A stretch of 6,397 nt of DNA from Deltaproteobacteria bacterium (GTDB lineage: Bacteria > Desulfobacterota > Binatia > DP-6). Positions 1-5,790 of the stretch are shown in pieces. Position 1 is the first letter of the stretch. Each line of letters begins with the position of its first letter. The position numbers were made by a program, and so were the translations under genes. Location: the NCBI GenBank assembly GCA_005879245.1, contig VBLA01000434.1, forward strand, positions 1 to 6,397, read 5' to 3'. The notes beneath the pieces are model-generated. The model was not told the origin of the DNA, searched no databases, and worked only from the letters and a program-made list of their open reading frames with translations.

Positions 1-872
1 TGAAGCGCGCCCGACGGCTTCAGGGCGTAGGCGATCCAGTGCTTGCGATGCGCGAGGCGGTCGCCGTCGGCGAGGATGAGCGTGCCGACCTCGACGCTCG
101 GCTCGAACACGGCGGCGAGCACCCCGTCCCGGGTGCCGTCGGCGATGATGGTCGGAATGCCCACCGCCGCCGCCTCCCGGGCCGCGGCAACCTTGGAGGC
201 CATGCCGCCGGTCCCGACCTCGCTCCGCGCCGGGCCGGCGACTTCCCGCATCGCTGGATCGTCGGCGCGCGCGAGCCGCACGAGACCGGCCTCGGGGTCG
301 AGGCGCGGATCCCGCGTGTGGAGACCCTCGACGTCGCTCAGCACGACGAGGAGGTCCGCCTCGACCAACGAGGCGGTGAGCGCCGAGAGGTGGTCGTTGT
401 CGCCGAACTTGAGCTCTTCCACGGCCACCGTGTCATTCTCGTTCACGATCGGGACGACGCCGAGGTCGAGGAGCGTCCGCAGCGTGTGTCGGGCGTTCAG
501 GTAGCGGCGGCGGTCGGACAGGTCCGTGTGGGTGAGGAGCACCTGGGCGACGATCCGCTCGTGGGCGGCGAAGGCCCGCTCGTAGGCGGTCATGAGCCCG
601 ATCTGCCCGACGGCCGCGGCTGCCTGGCGCCACTCGAGGCGGTGGCGGCGAGCGCCGAGCCGGGGGGCGCCGGTGGCGACGGCGCCCGAGGTGACGACCA
701 CAAGCTGCCGTCCCCGGGCGACGAGCGCCGCGATCTCCCCCGCCAGCGCCCGCACGCGCTCGCGCCGGAGGCCCTGCGGGCCCGACAGCACGTTGCTCCC
801 GACCTTGACGACCGCGCGGCGCACGTGCCGGAGGAGGCGCGTCTTGTGCGCGAGCTGGTTCTCGCTGCTCAC
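1..872 (-). CDS. proB: Glutamate 5-kinase, C-terminus cut by window edge
   Basis: Makes gamma-glutamyl phosphate from glutamate and ATP, the first step of proline synthesis in the cytoplasm. 290 codons lie in the window; family members are about 370 residues. Seen: the N-terminal amino-acid-kinase core with VVKVGSN (phosphate loop), VTSGAVATG, QAAAAVGQ, the substrate-binding segment NENDTVAVEELKFGDND, the nucleotide-binding LSDVEGLHTRDPR and GTGGMASKVAAA, then RKHWIAYALKPSGAL, which is the hinge leading into the C-terminal PUA domain, where the window ends. The GTG start at 870-872 is preceded by AAGGA at a 6-7 base spacing, and its start lies 13 bases after the obg stop, so the two are probably co-transcribed and perhaps translationally coupled. 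The obg-proB order is common in Gram-negative bacteria, often followed by proA. All key motifs look intact. Confidence 0.95.
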   Translation of the reverse strand, partial: MSSENQLAHKTRLLRHVRRAVVKVGSNVLSGPQGLRRERVRALAGEIAALVARGRQLVVVTSGAVATGAPRLGARRHRLEWRQAAAAVGQIGLMTAYERAFAAHERIVAQVLLTHTDLSDRRRYLNARHTLRTLLDLGVVPIVNENDTVAVEELKFGDNDHLSALTASLVEADLLVVLSDVEGLHTRDPRLDPEAGLVRLARADDPAMREVAGPARSEVGTGGMASKVAAAREAAAVGIPTIIADGTRDGVLAAVFEPSVEVGTLILADGDRLAHRKHWIAYALKPSGAL

Positions 873-885
873 CGCCGGTCCTTGC

Positions 886-1929
886 TCACGCCCGCGCTGC
901 CAGGTCCGCGGCGCCCGCCACGGCTGCGGCTCGACGGGCGCGGACGGCGGCGGCGACCGCGCGCATGAGCTCGGCCGTGCCCTCGCCGCTCACCCCCGAG
1001 ACGCCGTGCAGCGCGAGTCCGCGCGCGGCGAAGGCCGCGCGCAGGATCGGCAGCCGGGCGCGGGTCTCTGCCAGGTCGAGCTTTCCCGCCACCACGACCT
1101 GGGGCTTCGCGGCAAGTTCGGGGCTGGCGAGCGCGAGCTCCCGGTTGAGCGCCTCGAAGTCGGCGAGGGAATCGCGTCCGGTCAGGCCGGAGACGTCGAG
1201 CAGGTGCACGAGCACGACCGTGCGCTCGAGGTGGCGGAGAAACCGCGTGCCGAGGCCGTGCCCGGCATGCGCGCCCTCGATGAGTCCGGGGACGTCGGCC
1301 AGGACGAAGCTCGTGTCGTCCACTCGCACGACGCCCAGGTGCGGCACGAGCGTCGTGAAGGGATAGTCCGCGACCCGGGGGCGTGCGGCGGAGACGGCAC
1401 GGATGAGCGTCGACTTCCCGACGTTGGGGAAGCCGAGCAGCCCCGCGTCGGCGAGCACCCGGAGCTCGAGCCGCAACTCGCGCTCCTCCGCCGGCGTGGC
1501 GGGCTCGGTGCGCCGCGGCGCCCGGTTGGTGGATGTCGCGAAGTGACGGTTGCCGCGTCCTCCCCGGCCGCCCCGGGCGATGACCGCGCGCTCGCCCGCG
1601 GCCCGCAGATCGGCGAGCTGCTCGCCCGTGCCGGCGTCGTGCACGAGCGTCCCGGGGGGGACCCGCAGCACGAGATCGCTTCCCCGCGCCCCGTCCTGAT
1701 CCTTGCCGCGCCCGTGCTCCCCGCGCTCCGCGCGCAACAGCTGGGGATAGGACAGGTCGAGGAGCGTGCCCAGCCCTTGATCGACGAGGAGGACGACGTC
1801 GCCCCCGTCGCCCCCGTCGCCGCCGCTCGGTCCACCGCGGGGCACGTACTTCTCGCGCCGGAAGCTCGCGCAGCCCCGGCCGCCCTGACCGCCTTCAACG
1901 CGGATGCGAACCTCGTCGATGAACTTCAT
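886..1929 (-). CDS. obg: Obg family GTPase (ribosome assembly/stress)
   Basis: Essential GTPase that binds the 50S ribosomal subunit and links ribosome assembly to nucleotide state and stress signalling. 347 residues, typical of Obg without the extra C-terminal domain found in Gram-positives. Seen: the glycine-rich Obg fold at residues 1-157 (starts MKFIDEVRIRVEGG, with FRREKYVPRGGPSGGDGGDGGD), then the G domain with G1 GFPNVGKST (166-174), G2 YPFTT (189-193), G3 DVPGLIEGA (212-220), G4 AGKLD (281-285) and G5 SGVSGEG (311-317). The G4 position is odd: the usual Asn of NKxD is Gly (codon GGA). The ATG at 1927-1929 is chosen because MKF is the canonical family start; the reading frame stays open far upstream but there matches nothing, and no clear Shine-Dalgarno is visible. 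The usual upstream partners rplU-rpmA are absent; a divergent exporter gene is there instead. Confidence 0.96.
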   Translation of the reverse strand: MKFIDEVRIRVEGGQGGRGCASFRREKYVPRGGPSGGDGGDGGDVVLLVDQGLGTLLDLSYPQLLRAERGEHGRGKDQDGARGSDLVLRVPPGTLVHDAGTGEQLADLRAAGERAVIARGGRGGRGNRHFATSTNRAPRRTEPATPAEERELRLELRVLADAGLLGFPNVGKSTLIRAVSAARPRVADYPFTTLVPHLGVVRVDDTSFVLADVPGLIEGAHAGHGLGTRFLRHLERTVVLVHLLDVSGLTGRDSLADFEALNRELALASPELAAKPQVVVAGKLDLAETRARLPILRAAFAARGLALHGVSGVSGEGTAELMRAVAAAVRARRAAAVAGAADLAARA

Positions 1930-1991
1930 GTGGCGGGAGGCATGGTAGCCGAAGGGGCGCTCGGCCTCCACGTCCTCCCGGGGTCGAGGGC

Positions 1992-2010
1992 TCCGGCGTT
2001 CAACGCCGGA
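1992..2010. promoter_or_regulatory. Perfect palindrome in divergent obg / exporter gap
   Basis: Two 9-base arms TCCGGCGTT and AACGCCGGA around a single C, in the middle of the 108-bp gap between the obg start and the exporter start. The position and near-perfect dyad symmetry fit an operator for a dimeric regulator of one or both divergent genes. As RNA its one-base loop would have to open further, and it has no T-tract, so a terminator is less likely. No convincing -35/-10 boxes were found beside it. Function is inferred from position only. Confidence 0.4.
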
Positions 2011-2037
2011 CGAGCGTCGAAACGATCGCCTTGACCC

Positions 2038-2970
2038 GTGGCGGGGTCTTTGCGAGCGGTGACGGACGTGGCCACCGATCGGACATTGCCGCTCGCGTCG
2101 AGCCCACCGCTCGCCCGGCGGACGGTGCTCGTGCGGGGGATGGGTGTCGTCCTCGTCGCCGCCGCCCTGTTCGGGATGATGGCCGTGCTCGTCGGCGTCG
2201 CGTGCCGGGCGCTGCCGGCGACCCAGGTGGCATTCGTCCGCTTCGCCGGCTCTCTCCTGGTGCTGCTCGCGGTCACGCGCGGGCGCGGTCTCCGGCCCAC
2301 GCCCGGCAAGGTCTTCCACATCCTCCTCCGTGGGCTCCTTGGCGCGGGCTCGATCGTGCTCTACTATCATGCAATTCGCGCCGCGGGGGCGGGGTTCGCC
2401 ACGCTCCTCTTCAGCGTCTACCCGGTGTGGGTCGCGCTCTTTGCCGCGACGCTCGGCGGCGAGCGGCTCGATGCTCGGCTGGTCGTTTCCCTCGCGCTCG
2501 GAGTCGCGGGAGTGGGCGTCGTGCTCGGGCCCGGGGTGGAGCTCGGTGGCGCCACTCTCTCCGGGGGGCTCGCCGCCGTGGCCGCCGCCGTGTTCGCTGG
2601 CGGCGCCGTGACGAGCGCTCGCCAGCTGCGTCTCACCGAGACGAGCGTGCTCGTCACCACGCACTTCATGGCGGTGGGGGCGGTCGTCACCGCTCCCGCG
2701 GTGCTGCGCGGGCTGCCCCCGATCTCGCCGGCGCTGCTCCTCGTGCTCGCCGGCGTAGTGCTCACCTCGCTCGGCGGCCAGCTGCTCCTCCACGAGGGCC
2801 TCGGCTTCGTGCCGGCAACCGAGGGAAGTCTCGCCGCGGCGACGAGCGTGGCCGTCGCGACGGGGCTACAGGCGGTGTGGCTGGGTGAGCGGATCGGACG
2901 CGCGAGCTTCCTCGGCGCCGGTTTCCTCTTCGCGGCGGTGGCGGTGGCGGCAGGACGCGGGACACCCTGA
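2038..2970 (+). CDS. EamA/DMT-superfamily membrane transporter
   Basis: Inner-membrane protein of 310 residues, the normal size for ten-helix EamA (RhaT/YdcZ-like) exporters of metabolites or amino acids; the substrate cannot be told from sequence. Seen: two homologous halves, roughly residues 36-165 and 175-305, each of about five hydrophobic helices. The first half has the typical YYHAIRAAGAGFATLLFS / YPVWVALFAATLGGERL pattern; the second has the matching TEGSLAAATSVAVA and WLGERI. The start is uncertain: GTG 2038 gives the longest frame, GTG 2059 and ATG 2140 are alternatives, and none has a strong Shine-Dalgarno. The first helix begins near residue 35, so the first 30 residues may be partly untranslated. 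Its TGA stop overlaps the proposed CTG start of the citrate synthase gene, implying a two-gene operon. Confidence 0.88.
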   Translation: MAGSLRAVTDVATDRTLPLASSPPLARRTVLVRGMGVVLVAAALFGMMAVLVGVACRALPATQVAFVRFAGSLLVLLAVTRGRGLRPTPGKVFHILLRGLLGAGSIVLYYHAIRAAGAGFATLLFSVYPVWVALFAATLGGERLDARLVVSLALGVAGVGVVLGPGVELGGATLSGGLAAVAAAVFAGGAVTSARQLRLTETSVLVTTHFMAVGAVVTAPAVLRGLPPISPALLLVLAGVVLTSLGGQLLLHEGLGFVPATEGSLAAATSVAVATGLQAVWLGERIGRASFLGAGFLFAAVAVAAGRGTP

Positions 2971-4256
2971 CCGTCATCGACAACCGGACCGGCAGGCGAT
3001 GTGACCTGCCCATCGAGCACGGTGCGATCCGCGCGGCCGACCTCGCGCCGCTCGGCCTGGTGAGCTATGACCCCGCGCTCTCCAACACCGCCACCTGCAA
3101 GAGCAGGATCAGCTACATCGACGGCGGGCGCGGCATCCTCCGGTACCGCGGCTACCCGATCGAGCAGCTCGCCGAGCAGAGCACCTTCCTCGAGACCGCC
3201 TACCTGATCGTCAAGGGCGAGCTGCCCACCCGCTCGCACTTCGTGATGTGGAAGCACAACATCACGACCCACACCCTGGTCCACGAGAACGCCAAGCGCT
3301 TCATCCAGGGTTTCCGCTACGACGCGCATCCGATGGGCATCCTGATCGGGACGCTGGGCGCGCTCTCGACCTTCTACCCCGATGCGCGTCGGATCCAGGA
3401 CCTCGAATCGCGCCGCATGCAGACGCGACGGTTGATCGGCAAGGTGCCGACCATCGCGGCCTTCGCCTACCGGCACAGTCGCGGGCTGCCCTACGTCTAC
3501 CCCGACAACGAGCTCTCGTACACCGGCGATTTTCTCTCGATGCTCTTCAAGATGACGGAGCTCCAGTACCAGCCCGACCCGGTGCTCGAGCGTGCGCTCG
3601 ACGTGCTCTTCATCCTCCACGCCGATCGAGAGCAGAACTGCTCGGCGACGACGATGCGCGTCGTGGGCAGCGCGCACGCCGACCCGTATGCGGCGGTTGC
3701 GGCCGCCGCTGCCGCGCTGAGCGGCCCGCGGCACGGGGCGGCCAACGAGGACGTCATCCACATGCTGCGCGAGATCGGCTCGCCCGAGCGGGTCCGCGAC
3801 TTCGTCGCGGAGGTGAAGCAGGGCCGGCGGCTCAGCGGCTTCGGCCATCCGGTCTTCACCCACGGCGACCCGCGCGTGCCGACCATCCGCCGTGTCGCCT
3901 ACGAGGTTTTCGAGGTCACCCCGCGGAACCCGCTCGTCGACGTCGCCCGCGAGCTCGAACGGGTCGCGCTCGACGACCCCGACTTCGTGTCGCACGGCCT
4001 GTATCCGAACATCGATTTCTACTCCGGCATCATCTACGAGGCGATGGGCATCCCCGTCGCGATGTTCCCGGTGCTGCTCGCCATCCCGCGCACGGCGGGG
4101 TGGATGGCCCAGTGGGCCGAGCTCGTGCTCGACGACGAGCAGAAGATCACGCGCCCGAAGCAGATCTATCTCGGCTACGACGCGCGAGAGTACGTGCCCC
4201 TCGACCACCGTCGGGAGGGTGGGGCGCTCGAGACCGAGGTCCGCGGGCCGTTGTGA
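2967..4256 (+). CDS. gltA: Citrate synthase, probable CTG start, altered active site
   Basis: Condenses oxaloacetate and acetyl-CoA to citrate in the TCA cycle. From CTG 2967 the protein has 429 residues, close to the 427 of E. coli GltA. The segment before GTG 3060 (TVIDNRTGRR, LPIEHGAIRAADL) matches the conserved family N-terminus, and no ATG, GTG or TTG occurs in this frame between the stop at 2886-2888 and 3060; starting at 3060 would give only 398 residues. The CTG overlaps the exporter stop (CTGA), with AGGA 11 bases upstream. Seen: ITYIDGG-type and RYRGYPIEQLAEQS region, catalytic His256 in HGAANE, His294 in GFGHPVF, Arg303 in DPR, Asp350 in NIDFYSG, Arg375 in IPRTAGW, Arg396 in RPKQ. 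Odd: the oxaloacetate-binding His of the usual HADHEQN is Arg221 (HADREQN), and the usual GHRVYK is GHPVFT. A specialised or weakened paralogue is possible. A structured repeat follows 13 bases after the stop. Confidence 0.93.
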   Translation: MTVIDNRTGRRCDLPIEHGAIRAADLAPLGLVSYDPALSNTATCKSRISYIDGGRGILRYRGYPIEQLAEQSTFLETAYLIVKGELPTRSHFVMWKHNITTHTLVHENAKRFIQGFRYDAHPMGILIGTLGALSTFYPDARRIQDLESRRMQTRRLIGKVPTIAAFAYRHSRGLPYVYPDNELSYTGDFLSMLFKMTELQYQPDPVLERALDVLFILHADREQNCSATTMRVVGSAHADPYAAVAAAAAALSGPRHGAANEDVIHMLREIGSPERVRDFVAEVKQGRRLSGFGHPVFTHGDPRVPTIRRVAYEVFEVTPRNPLVDVARELERVALDDPDFVSHGLYPNIDFYSGIIYEAMGIPVAMFPVLLAIPRTAGWMAQWAELVLDDEQKITRPKQIYLGYDAREYVPLDHRREGGALETEVRGPL

Positions 4257-4269
4257 TCCGGGGGCGGTT

Positions 4270-4437
4270 ATAAATTCCGGGGGCCCGTGCGGTCCTCGCT
4301 CGCTCCGCTCGCTGCGGTCCTCCGATGCCCCCGGACCCCCGTCGCCGCCCGCTGCGCGGGCGGCTCCCGGTGATCGCTCGCGCCCTCCGGGCGCTCGGGT
4401 CGTGCCGAGCGCGGCAAAGGCCGCGCTCGGCAAACGT
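4270..4437 (+). repeat. Structured repeat element, copy 1
   Basis: A 168-bp element whose homologue lies inverted at 5622-5790. Bases 4274-4332 are identical to copy 2; the remainder aligns throughout with scattered differences. Visible structure: an outer stem TCCGGGGGC (4276-4284) with GCCCCCGGA (4327-4335) enclosing the direct repeat GCGGTCCTC (4289-4297 and 4314-4322); hairpin A, arms 4344-4352 and 4356-4364 (9 bp); hairpin B, arms 4380-4385 and 4389-4394 (6 bp); hairpin C, arms 4403-4415 and 4420-4432 (13 bp, loop AAAG). It starts 13 bases after the citrate synthase stop and points the same way as that gene. No T-tract follows, so it is not a classical intrinsic terminator, though it could act on the mRNA 3' end. 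The boundaries are where similarity to copy 2 fades. Confidence 0.85.
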
Positions 4438-4511
4438 CACAGGACCCCGCGATCGATCCAGTACCGTCCGCTGCGCGCTCGTAGCGGGTCGGTTTGTACC
4501 GCCGGTCAACG

Positions 4512-4547
4512 GGTGAGGTGGCCGGCGGCTCGCGGGTCCGCCTCACC
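4512..4547 (-). terminator. Stem-loop downstream of broken secreted-protein gene
   Basis: GGTGAGGTGG (4512-4521) can pair with CCGCCTCACC (4538-4547) with one non-Watson-Crick position, G.U on the plus strand and C-A on the minus strand. It lies about 10 bases beyond the ancestral stop of the minus-strand gene at 4557, where a terminator would be expected. There is no clear T-run, so the assignment is tentative. Confidence 0.35.
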
Positions 4548-4556
4548 GGTTCGCGA

Positions 4557-5064
4557 TTAGTTGAACGCCTTCTGCTTCGTCTTGGCGATGACGGTGAGTT
4601 CGACCATCGAGGTAGGGTAGGGGTATTGTTTGCCACGTCGGGGACGAATACGGTGCACGCGAGGCTCTTCGAGGTCGACAGGATTCGCGCCGACCCCTTC
4701 AGGGCGCCAAGACCCAAGCTCTGATCGACGAAGAGGCTGAAGCGTTCTGCGTGCCGAACGTGACCGTTGCACTTGCCGCCAGGCTCACGGCGGCCGTTGC
4801 CGCATTGTTCAGCGCGCCACCATCCGCGGTCGGGAACACTTCGACGCCCACCGTCTGACTCGAGGTGGAGGTCGATGTGCAGGAGAAGAAGGTGCCAAAG
4901 TTCGAGGAGCCATCGTTCATCACGCCCGGCACCGAGTAGAGGTGCAGCGTCGTCTGTCCCGAGACGAGTACCGGTAGCGGGCTGTCTGCGATGCCGGCGA
5001 ACGCCTGGCTCGCGCGGATCATGGCGAAGGCCAGAACCAGAAGATTTAGTACCGTCTTTCTCAT
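4557..5064 (-). pseudogene. Secreted hypothetical protein gene, twice frameshifted
   Basis: A small exported protein, probably about 167 residues in the ancestor, function unknown. The ATG at 5064 is well supported: AAGGAGG lies 9 bases upstream and residues 1-23 form a signal peptide (MRK, hydrophobic core, then SQAFA before Gly24). The intact frame runs 121 residues and stops at 4699-4701. After residue 88 or so the sense moves to the next frame (FSLFVDQSLGLGALKGSARI, then LSTSKSLACTVFVPDVANN), as if one base were lost near 4740-4743. It moves again at 4615-4624, where CTACC is tandemly duplicated; removing one copy gives NNTPTSMVELTVIAKTKQKA and a TAA at 4557-4559. The GSARI and IAKTKQK ends resemble, from memory, unnamed exported proteins in deltaproteobacterial-type genomes. 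Either a true pseudogene or two sequencing errors; the clean 5-bp duplication and the decayed neighbour favour decay. A truncated 121-residue product could still be made and exported. Confidence 0.72.
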
Positions 5065-5073
5065 CGACGGGTC

Positions 5074-5080
5074 CCTCCTT
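5074..5080 (-). promoter_or_regulatory. Strong Shine-Dalgarno of the secreted-protein gene
   Basis: AAGGAGG on the minus strand, 9 bases before the ATG at 5064. It is the strongest ribosome binding site in the window and settles the start against the longer open frame reaching 5283. Confidence 0.85.
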
Positions 5081-5263
5081 GGACCGCGGATACTCGCACT
5101 GGGGAGCGGGGCTGCGGTCAAGAGGAAAAAGAGTCGCCGGACACGGGACGAAGGAGAGCGCCCAGCACGGGCCTGAGGGGCCCGCCAACATGTCGCCGCT
5201 TGAGCCGGAAGGCGATTTCCGGGCTGGATGAGGACGGGATGCCGGACTACCCCCGTATCGCTG

Positions 5264-5491
5264 ATGAACTGGCGCGACCGCATCGCGATCGACGCCGACG
5301 TGCTGGTGGGCTAGCCGGTCGTGAAGGGAACACGCATCGCGGCAGTCCGAGAAGGTGTACGCACTCCCCGCTCAGCGGTCGCGGGGACGCACCGCAGCGC
5401 GCGACCAACGGCGAGCGGCGTCGTGCTGCTTCGGCTGCACGGCTCGAAGCCCGGGGGGGTCGACAATGCGCGGGCCGTCGGGGCGCACTAG
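5264..5491 (+). pseudogene. Remnant of DUF433 antitoxin / DUF5615 toxin pair
   Basis: The frame from ATG 5264 reads MNWRDRIAIDADVLVG, then TAG at 5312-5314, then PVVKGTRIA. This is the N-terminus of DUF433 (a VapB-like antitoxin family), where the usual text is ...VLVGKPVVKGTR; the stop replaces the conserved Lys by a single A-to-T change (AAG to TAG). About 90 bases later, in the same frame, SGVVLLRLHGSKPGG matches the C-terminal part of DUF5615, the PIN-like toxin normally encoded right after DUF433; the frame ends at TAG 5489-5491. An intact pair needs nearly 600 bp, so most of the antitoxin and toxin has been deleted between the two scraps. No plausible ribosome binding site is seen. Not expected to be functional. 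The DUF433 assignment is firm; the DUF5615 one rests on one short motif and on the usual gene order. Confidence 0.72.
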
Positions 5492-5595
5492 TGCCGCGCG
5501 GGTGCGCCGGTGATCGGCAGGCGGAGCTGGTCCGCGAGGGTGTGCTCCTCCACCTGAAGGTACTCGTGGACCGCGGCCTGGAAACGAAAAGCAAC
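5488..5595. pseudogene. Short coding-like scrap, strand undecided
   Basis: A 35-codon open stretch with coding-type periodicity: by count, G/C is about 83 percent at codon positions 1 and 3 and about 40 percent at position 2. On the minus strand it reads AAVHEYLQVEEHTLADQLRL and then a short tail to TAG; in the exactly phase-matched plus frame it reads AELVREGVLLHLKVLVDRGL. Because the two frames are in register, base composition cannot say which was coding. There is no start codon with a binding site and I recognise neither product. Likely the end of a lost gene, abutting repeat copy 2. Confidence 0.3.
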
Positions 5596-5621
5596 TCACC
5601 CCTCTCCTCGGGGTATGCGGG

Positions 5622-5790
5622 AACGTCTGCCGAGCGCGACTCTGCCGCGCTCGGCACGTCCCGAGCGCGCGAACGCGCGCGAGCAATCACGTGGAGCCGC
5701 ACGCGCCAGCGTGCGGCGACGGGGTCGGGGGGCATCGGAGGACCGCAGCGAGCGGAGCGAGCGAGGACCGCACGGGCCCCCGGAATCTAT
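5622..5790 (-). repeat. Structured repeat element, copy 2 (inverted)
   Basis: Inverted homologue of the element at 4270-4437, read on the minus strand. 5728-5786 is identical to copy 1. Hairpins: A, arms 5696-5704 and 5709-5717; B, arms 5665-5671 and 5674-5680; C, arms 5628-5638 and 5646-5656, extendable by a G.U and a C-G pair. Relative to copy 1, hairpin A has a C-G pair replaced by A-T, hairpin B a C-G pair replaced by G-C, and hairpin C a G-C pair replaced by G.U, so pairing is kept while sequence changes. The outer stem has one mismatch here. The element begins (ATAGATTCC) on the stop codon TAG of the minus-strand membrane-protein gene, so like copy 1 it sits directly behind a gene in that gene's orientation. 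Confidence 0.85.

Noticed and set aside
39..968. Plus-strand open frame of 309 codons opposite proB
   Set aside because: Antisense shadow of proB, whose motifs are continuous on the minus strand.
1930..2793. Upstream extension of the obg reading frame on the minus strand
   Set aside because: Shadow of the exporter gene in GC-rich DNA; low-complexity, charged composition with no family match, and MKFIDEV is the canonical Obg start.
3060..3062. GTG 3060 as the citrate synthase start
   Set aside because: It would remove 31 residues that match the family N-terminus in the same open frame, leaving 398 residues instead of about 429.
4268..4340. Peptides such as GPRSLRSLRSSDAP predicted from both repeat copies
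   Set aside because: They are translations of the identical repeat core in several frames, not a protein domain.
2418..4433. 671-codon open frame on the minus strand opposite the exporter and citrate synthase
   Set aside because: Antisense shadow; the plus-strand genes carry clear family motifs throughout, and this frame has none.
4438..4556. tRNA, small RNA or CRISPR in the gap after repeat copy 1
   Set aside because: No cloverleaf or T-loop consensus and no regularly spaced repeats; only the stem-loop at 4512-4547 stands out.
5090..5125. TTGACC as a -35 box for the minus-strand secreted-protein gene
   Set aside because: No acceptable -10 hexamer at 16-18 bp spacing; only GAGTAT at about 20 bp.
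5168..5184. Small hairpin CGGGCC / GGCCCG upstream of the secreted-protein gene
   Set aside because: Six GC pairs with a 5-base loop are expected by chance at this base composition; no T-tract and no gene end beside it.
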